Source: Bactericera cockerelli
Taxonomy: Eukaryota > Arthropoda > Insecta > Hemiptera > Triozidae
Length of the DNA stretch: 64,000 nucleotides
Assembly: GCA_024516035.1 (NCBI GenBank)
Contig: CM044965.1
Span: 2,331,146 to 2,395,145 of the forward strand
Direction of reading: 5' to 3'
Positions 63,605-64,000 of this stretch are shown here, piece by piece. The notes beneath the pieces were generated by a model. That model did not search any database, was not told the DNA's origin, and saw nothing but the letters and a program-made list of their open reading frames with translations. Made by a program: the position numbers and the translations under genes. Within the stretch, counting starts at the first letter, position 1. Every line of letters begins with the position of its first letter.

Positions 63605-63721
63605 TACCAACCTTCTGGCCCTTCTCGAAAGCGTTCATGAGAGGAATCTGTATGAACCCTTCTTCCGGCACTGGATCAGAATTGGTGGAGTTCAGGTAGG
63701 CGTCCCAGTTAAAGTTCCTCT
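50429..63721 (-). CDS. l(3)mbt: L(3)mbt-type chromatin reader, 3' part of gene (6 exons, partial)
   Basis: L(3)mbt proteins bind methyl-lysine on histones through MBT repeats and help silence genes; in flies the protein acts as a tumour suppressor in the nucleus. Exons in transcription order: 63721-63612, 62557-62338, 61675-61469, 54216-54039, 52791-52431, 52081-50429. They encode an MBT repeat (FNWDAYLNST to GWCERSGHPLEPP), a C2HC finger (C-x4-C-x12-H-x5-C), a linker, a SAM domain split over two exons (WGEAEVAEFV, then LDGTTFLLLSQSDL and LKMGPALKIYNAI) and a long acidic tail. The order MBT, C2HC, SAM is that of L3MBTL proteins. All phases agree with no frameshifts. Earlier MBT repeats lie beyond 64000. 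The tail of about 480 residues after the SAM domain is unusual. Confidence 0.92.
52125..52300 (-). repeat. Truncated retroelement end in l(3)mbt intron
   Basis: AATTAAATTAAATTTATTTA, then TGTATACAACAAAACAGTTG and GTGGCACACACTATAAAGAA resemble 59544-59870, which has the same order with TTCAATTCAATTCAATTC. Probably the 3' end of a minus-strand LINE. Confidence 0.5.
52431..52791 (-). CDS. l(3)mbt: l(3)mbt exon: linker and SAM first half
   Basis: The acceptor is CCCTTCACAG and the donor GTGAGTC on the minus strand. Reads GLLHRQGGGSKSSSLHSSSS, then REAMVRSLYSAMPRVAAGPG and WGEAEVAEFVAALPDCEPLA, ending SEFQNQ. W..(E/D)EV..FV..LP.CE is the start of the L3MBTL SAM domain. The exon is GC-rich against AT-rich introns. 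Phase: completes an Arg from the previous exon and leaves at phase 0 (1+360 nt). Confidence 0.92.
53070..53215 (+). repeat. SINE family C
   Basis: ACCGACTTCAGTAGCCTGAT, GGAGGTCGGTGGTTCAAGTC, and TGATTAACACAAATATTATA then an A run. Lies in an l(3)mbt intron in the opposite orientation to the gene. Confidence 0.78.
53428..53868 (-). repeat. Two SINE family A copies, minus
   Basis: The first copy, 53428-53592, loses its tRNA-like head. A (TTCTA)n pentamer run follows at 53653-53680. The second copy, 53680-53868, is complete to its head (TTTGAACCAACGGATCCCTA, GCGTTGACCACTTGACCACC) and abuts the duplicated l(3)mbt exon piece. Confidence 0.75.
53862..54175 (-). repeat. ~157-bp tandem duplication of l(3)mbt exon end and donor
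   Basis: The plus-strand block from CCAGAGCACTCACTCACCTC through TTCATGAAGGCCCGCTCATT to CAGTAGGGAGAGGGGGG is present at 53862-54001 and again at 54020-54171. Each copy holds the exon 3' part with its GTGAGTGAG donor and a scrap of SINE head. Only the second copy has the exon start, so the first is a spare donor-bearing fragment. Confidence 0.88.
54039..54216 (-). CDS. l(3)mbt: l(3)mbt exon: linker after zinc finger
   Basis: The acceptor is TCATCCTCAG and the donor GTGAGTGAG on the minus strand. Reads GDAGRTEAPGRDCRLSPPLS, then LLDEDSCGGVSTLSGGDGDG and SEEELNVVDVTNERAFMK. No domain is recognised. Phase joins the zinc-finger exon (G|GC) and the next exon (AG|A). The first complete exon downstream of the 6-kb donor array. 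Confidence 0.85.
54305..54515 (-). repeat. Truncated LINE 3' end, family K, minus
   Basis: AAGCTTTATTAGGAGGACAA at the left; TCCTACCTAAAGGGCG and CTGTGGCAATCTCTTCCACT at the right. An A-rich tract lies at 54361-54420. Confidence 0.6.
54582..54775 (+). repeat. Diverged 5S-headed SINE with long tail
   Basis: CGATGGCGCGTTGAATGCAC, GATCACTGAAATTAAGCAAC, then the core GATTCCCAGCGAACGGAAGG and the tail AATACCAAATAGAATCAACT. It links the 5S head directly to the tail otherwise seen with tRNA heads. Confidence 0.7.
54779..54990 (-). repeat. SINE family A, minus
   Basis: AATAATAACACTCTTTATTG at the left, TGGGATTCGAACCAACGGAT and TAACCACTTGACTACCAGTG at the right. Complete. Confidence 0.82.
55000..55210. 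repeat. Interspersed repeat family J
   Basis: TGGGTTCGATTGCCAGCG, GTTCGGGGTCCACTCATACC, TCGTGAGGAAAAATGAGTAG and AAGCAGCGACCAGTGGCAGA. Related pieces at 55376-55585, 62583-62780 and 62795-63040. The B-box-like GGTTCGATT suggests another tRNA-derived SINE (inference). Confidence 0.55.
56057..58936 (+). mobile_element. Non-LTR retrotransposon with intact endonuclease-RT frame, 5' truncated
   Basis: Inserted in a (TAA)n part of the minisatellite, antisense to l(3)mbt. One uninterrupted frame runs from 56060 to 58759. It carries an APE-type endonuclease (NVGGLRTRF at the start, TETWLNE, GDYNLNSASW) and an RT (YRGVCIQSAIPKILDKL, YTDVAKAFDRVD, LSGVGQGSHIGPLLF, MFADDVKLY). There is no RNase H. The 3' UTR ends near AATAAATGAATCGG and a TAC/TAA run. 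Motifs suit the Jockey/CR1 group. The intact frame argues for recent insertion. Confidence 0.88.
56060..58759 (+). CDS. Endonuclease-reverse transcriptase polyprotein (LINE ORF2), N-terminus missing
   Basis: The frame is open well upstream of the first internal Met at 56267: it reads QNVGGLRTRFIDLKRNVEIS from 56060. The element is therefore cut at the very start of the endonuclease domain, not at an ORF start. About 899 codons are present. RT core about residues 440-700; the catalytic Asp pair lies in FADDV near 58049. It belongs to the transposon, not to either host gene. Confidence 0.85.
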   Translation, partial: QNVGGLRTRFIDLKRNVEISSYHVIFLTETWLNENFSTSEVKFDGFELYRCDRNEVVSGKSRGGGVIIAVRSKFRSRLIRVADSTLSFDHLFVHVQFPGEVLILSCCYIPPTSNLDVYMEHCNIVEQVASQFPESRLILLGDYNLNSASWKFDEECGMIVDCPLSSPAFQVCESFNGLDLRQLNSLPNDHGVFLDLLFSNDPSVLVSVAQDLLLNNSFHHIALCFDVFVNNKVEFLQRDSYVYDFKKCDLEALNSYLLMVDWNTVLSDRDLDRVIDDLYDILSVGIELSTPLKRIFSSSFPKWFSKDLKNSIKDKKKAHALYKQTLLDSDYAQFSRLRARCKLLSNQCHSEYLAKVNCSLKSDPRYFWKYSEESRKICGFPKFMYRDGVTSSTIEETTELFAQSFSSVYQSSNQSIPNYPDLNSIDFQKCSFSQNQVFKALSSLPLKFSSGPDSIPPFILNKCASSLAFPLFLIFNRSLSSGVFPKRWKSSFVIPIFKSGDRSNIANYRGVCIQSAIPKILDKLITINLTAACKHFIADQQHGFTSKRSTVSNLLCYQNILEAFQSGCAVHSIYTDVAKAFDRVDSRFLLAKLQSYGIGGSFLLWLSDYLSDRNQCVRVGDCISQPVRVLSGVGQGSHIGPLLFSLFFNDLPIHIRHSSLLMFADDVKLYRTISNLDNCQLLQLDLLSFFKWLTSNGLELSLHKCAVMIFSRCNESFDFTYYLDSTPLSNVVQMKDLGILCDSKLSFAYHIANLSMRCHRLLGYVVRNSKGLSSEAFAILYKALIRSILEYGCIVWSPHYEVHVNVLERVQKRFLFHFKFRYPDVDLKLPSLRDRRVTADLNFFNKLIEGSVDCTKLLELVQLDCRRRLRGSKTFYVKQCATNYTFFSPLNRMMRIQNN
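59544..59875 (-). mobile_element. Truncated retroelement end inside the minisatellite
   Basis: TTCAATTCAATTCAATTCAA at the left is the tail. The body GTGTATATTCAAAACAGTCA, GACCAATTACATTGGTACAC resembles 52125-52300. The right edge returns to (AAT)n and the minisatellite unit. No frame is open. Confidence 0.6.
61469..61675 (-). CDS. l(3)mbt: l(3)mbt exon: C2HC zinc finger
   Basis: The acceptor is AATCTCCAG and the donor GTGAGTTA on the minus strand. Reads FVVAPGPCGTQGCAGRGHVD, then RTQATHGSAATCPYSPQNSK and WERMDRETEPLLAPLVETRR, ending KYGG. C-x4-C-x12-H-x5-C matches the Myt1-type finger of L3MBTL proteins. The last ~30 nt and donor are the source of the adjacent minisatellite. Phase in T|GC, out G|. 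Confidence 0.92.
61998..62245 (-). repeat. Two SINE family C copies, minus
   Basis: 61998-62092 holds a body and head start truncated before the B-box. 62096-62245 is complete (GTTGAACCACCGACCTCCAG, TCGATCAAGCTACTGAGG). They are side by side with the same orientation. Confidence 0.78.
62300..62402 (-). repeat. ~28-bp threefold repeat at the l(3)mbt MBT exon donor
   Basis: On the minus strand AAGTGGTCATCCCCTGGAAC, AAGTGGTCGTCCCTTGAAAC and AAGTGGTGGTCATCCTCTGG follow one another, each continuing to a CC.TGTGGGC or CCCGTGTAAGT end. The strong donor GTAAGT lies at the end of the second unit. Confidence 0.75.
62338..62557 (-). CDS. l(3)mbt: l(3)mbt exon: MBT repeat, second part
   Basis: The acceptor is GTCTCCCCAG. 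Reads VEAVDPRVTSLIRVATVVEV, then DELRIKLSLDGFQSHLDYWV and YYDSVNVHPPGWCERSGHPL. EAVDP, (I/V)ATV, DYW and PPGWC are MBT hallmarks. I place the donor at GTAAGT (62337) because it gives the phase needed by the zinc-finger exon (T|GC). A GTGGGC 25 bases earlier would not fit that phase. Confidence 0.9.
63408..63545. repeat. Interspersed repeat family H
   Basis: CATCATCATCATCATAGGGT, GAACGATGGTAGCCAGACAG and CACTGTCTTTACAAGGAGGC, ending CCCCCAGAACCAAGCC; the same marker strings as at 19800 and 28925. Confidence 0.6.
63612..63721 (-). CDS. l(3)mbt: l(3)mbt exon: MBT repeat, first part
   Basis: The minus-strand acceptor is TTATTTCAG. Reads RNFNWDAYLNSTNSDPVPEE, then GFIQIPLMNAFEKGQK, continuing as VEAVDPR in the next exon. 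(F/N)NW..YL..T is the canonical MBT start. The donor is either GTTGGT (chosen, gives GQK|VEAVDP) or GTAAAT four bases on. It enters after one base from an exon beyond the window. Confidence 0.88.
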
Positions 63722-63816
63722 CTGAAATAAATGGAAAAAGTCATAAGTTAAATGTTCAAGACGCACAACATCAATAAAAAACAGATTCGAGAATTATGCA
63801 TAACAATTCTAAGGGA

Positions 63817-64000
63817 TTATTATTATCTGATCTGGTTGCAGGGTTTTCAGTGAAACCCTAATAATTAACACTGCGACCTAATAACATCTATTGTGACCCG
63901 TTGATTCTATTTAGTTTTAACGTCCTGATTGAGATAGATAGTCAGGAAGGGGTTTTTACCCTCCATTCGCTGGGAATCGTACCAGCTACCCACATTAACC
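63817..64000 (-). repeat. Shared-core SINE, minus, running off the window
   Basis: TTATTATCTGATCTGGTTGC at the left is the tail. TACCCTCCATTCGCTGGGAA and CGTACCAGCTACCCACATTA at the right are the reversed core. The head lies past 64000. Confidence 0.75.

Overview
The window is nuclear DNA of an animal, almost certainly an insect. It has large AT-rich introns with canonical GT..AG boundaries, many tRNA-headed and 5S-rRNA-headed SINEs, non-LTR retrotransposon remnants, foldback DNA elements and long microsatellites. No bacterial-style genes or operons are present. A hemipteran (planthopper-like) source is a weak inference; nothing in the sequence proves it.

Two conserved genes converge. On the plus strand, about 1.4-40.4 kb, lies the 3' half of a nitric oxide synthase gene (Nos). 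Fourteen exons encode the calmodulin-binding linker, the FMN (flavodoxin) domain and the FAD/NADPH reductase domain through to the C-terminus; the heme oxygenase half lies before the window. Exon phases agree across every junction except for three single-base breaks, each at a homopolymer (exons 1, 5 and 9). These look more like assembly indels than gene death. On the minus strand, from beyond the right edge down to 50.4 kb, lies the 3' part of an l(3)mbt-type chromatin reader gene: an MBT repeat, a C2HC zinc finger, a linker, a SAM domain and a 480-residue acidic tail. The 10 kb between the genes holds only repeats.

The most striking pattern is that tandem repeats sit on exon/intron junctions in both genes, and many repeat units carry a piece of exon together with its splice site. 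Cases: a 12-copy 35-bp acceptor array before Nos exon 3; duplicated donor junctions after Nos exons 5 and 7; a 34-bp array ending in the exon 9 acceptor; a 2.5-kb array built from the acceptor and first ~97 nt of Nos exon 13; a 6-kb, about 40-copy minisatellite built from the last ~30 nt and donor of the l(3)mbt zinc-finger exon; a 150-bp donor duplication in the next l(3)mbt exon; a threefold repeat at the MBT exon donor; and short tandem repeats at the stop codons of both genes. Retroelements are nested inside several of these arrays.

Layout: 0.16-1.0 kb foldback element; 1.4 kb Nos exon 1; 1.5-10.2 kb large intron with SINEs, a MITE and an I-clade LINE; 10.2-29.2 kb Nos exons 2-10 with a 940-bp intron duplication, purine/pyrimidine tracts and two LINE fragments; 30.0-31.8 kb pogo-like transposon; 34.2-40.4 kb Nos exons 11-14 with the exon 13 array; 40.5-50.4 kb intergenic repeats; 50.4-63.7 kb l(3)mbt exons with the donor minisatellite and a nearly intact endonuclease-RT LINE.
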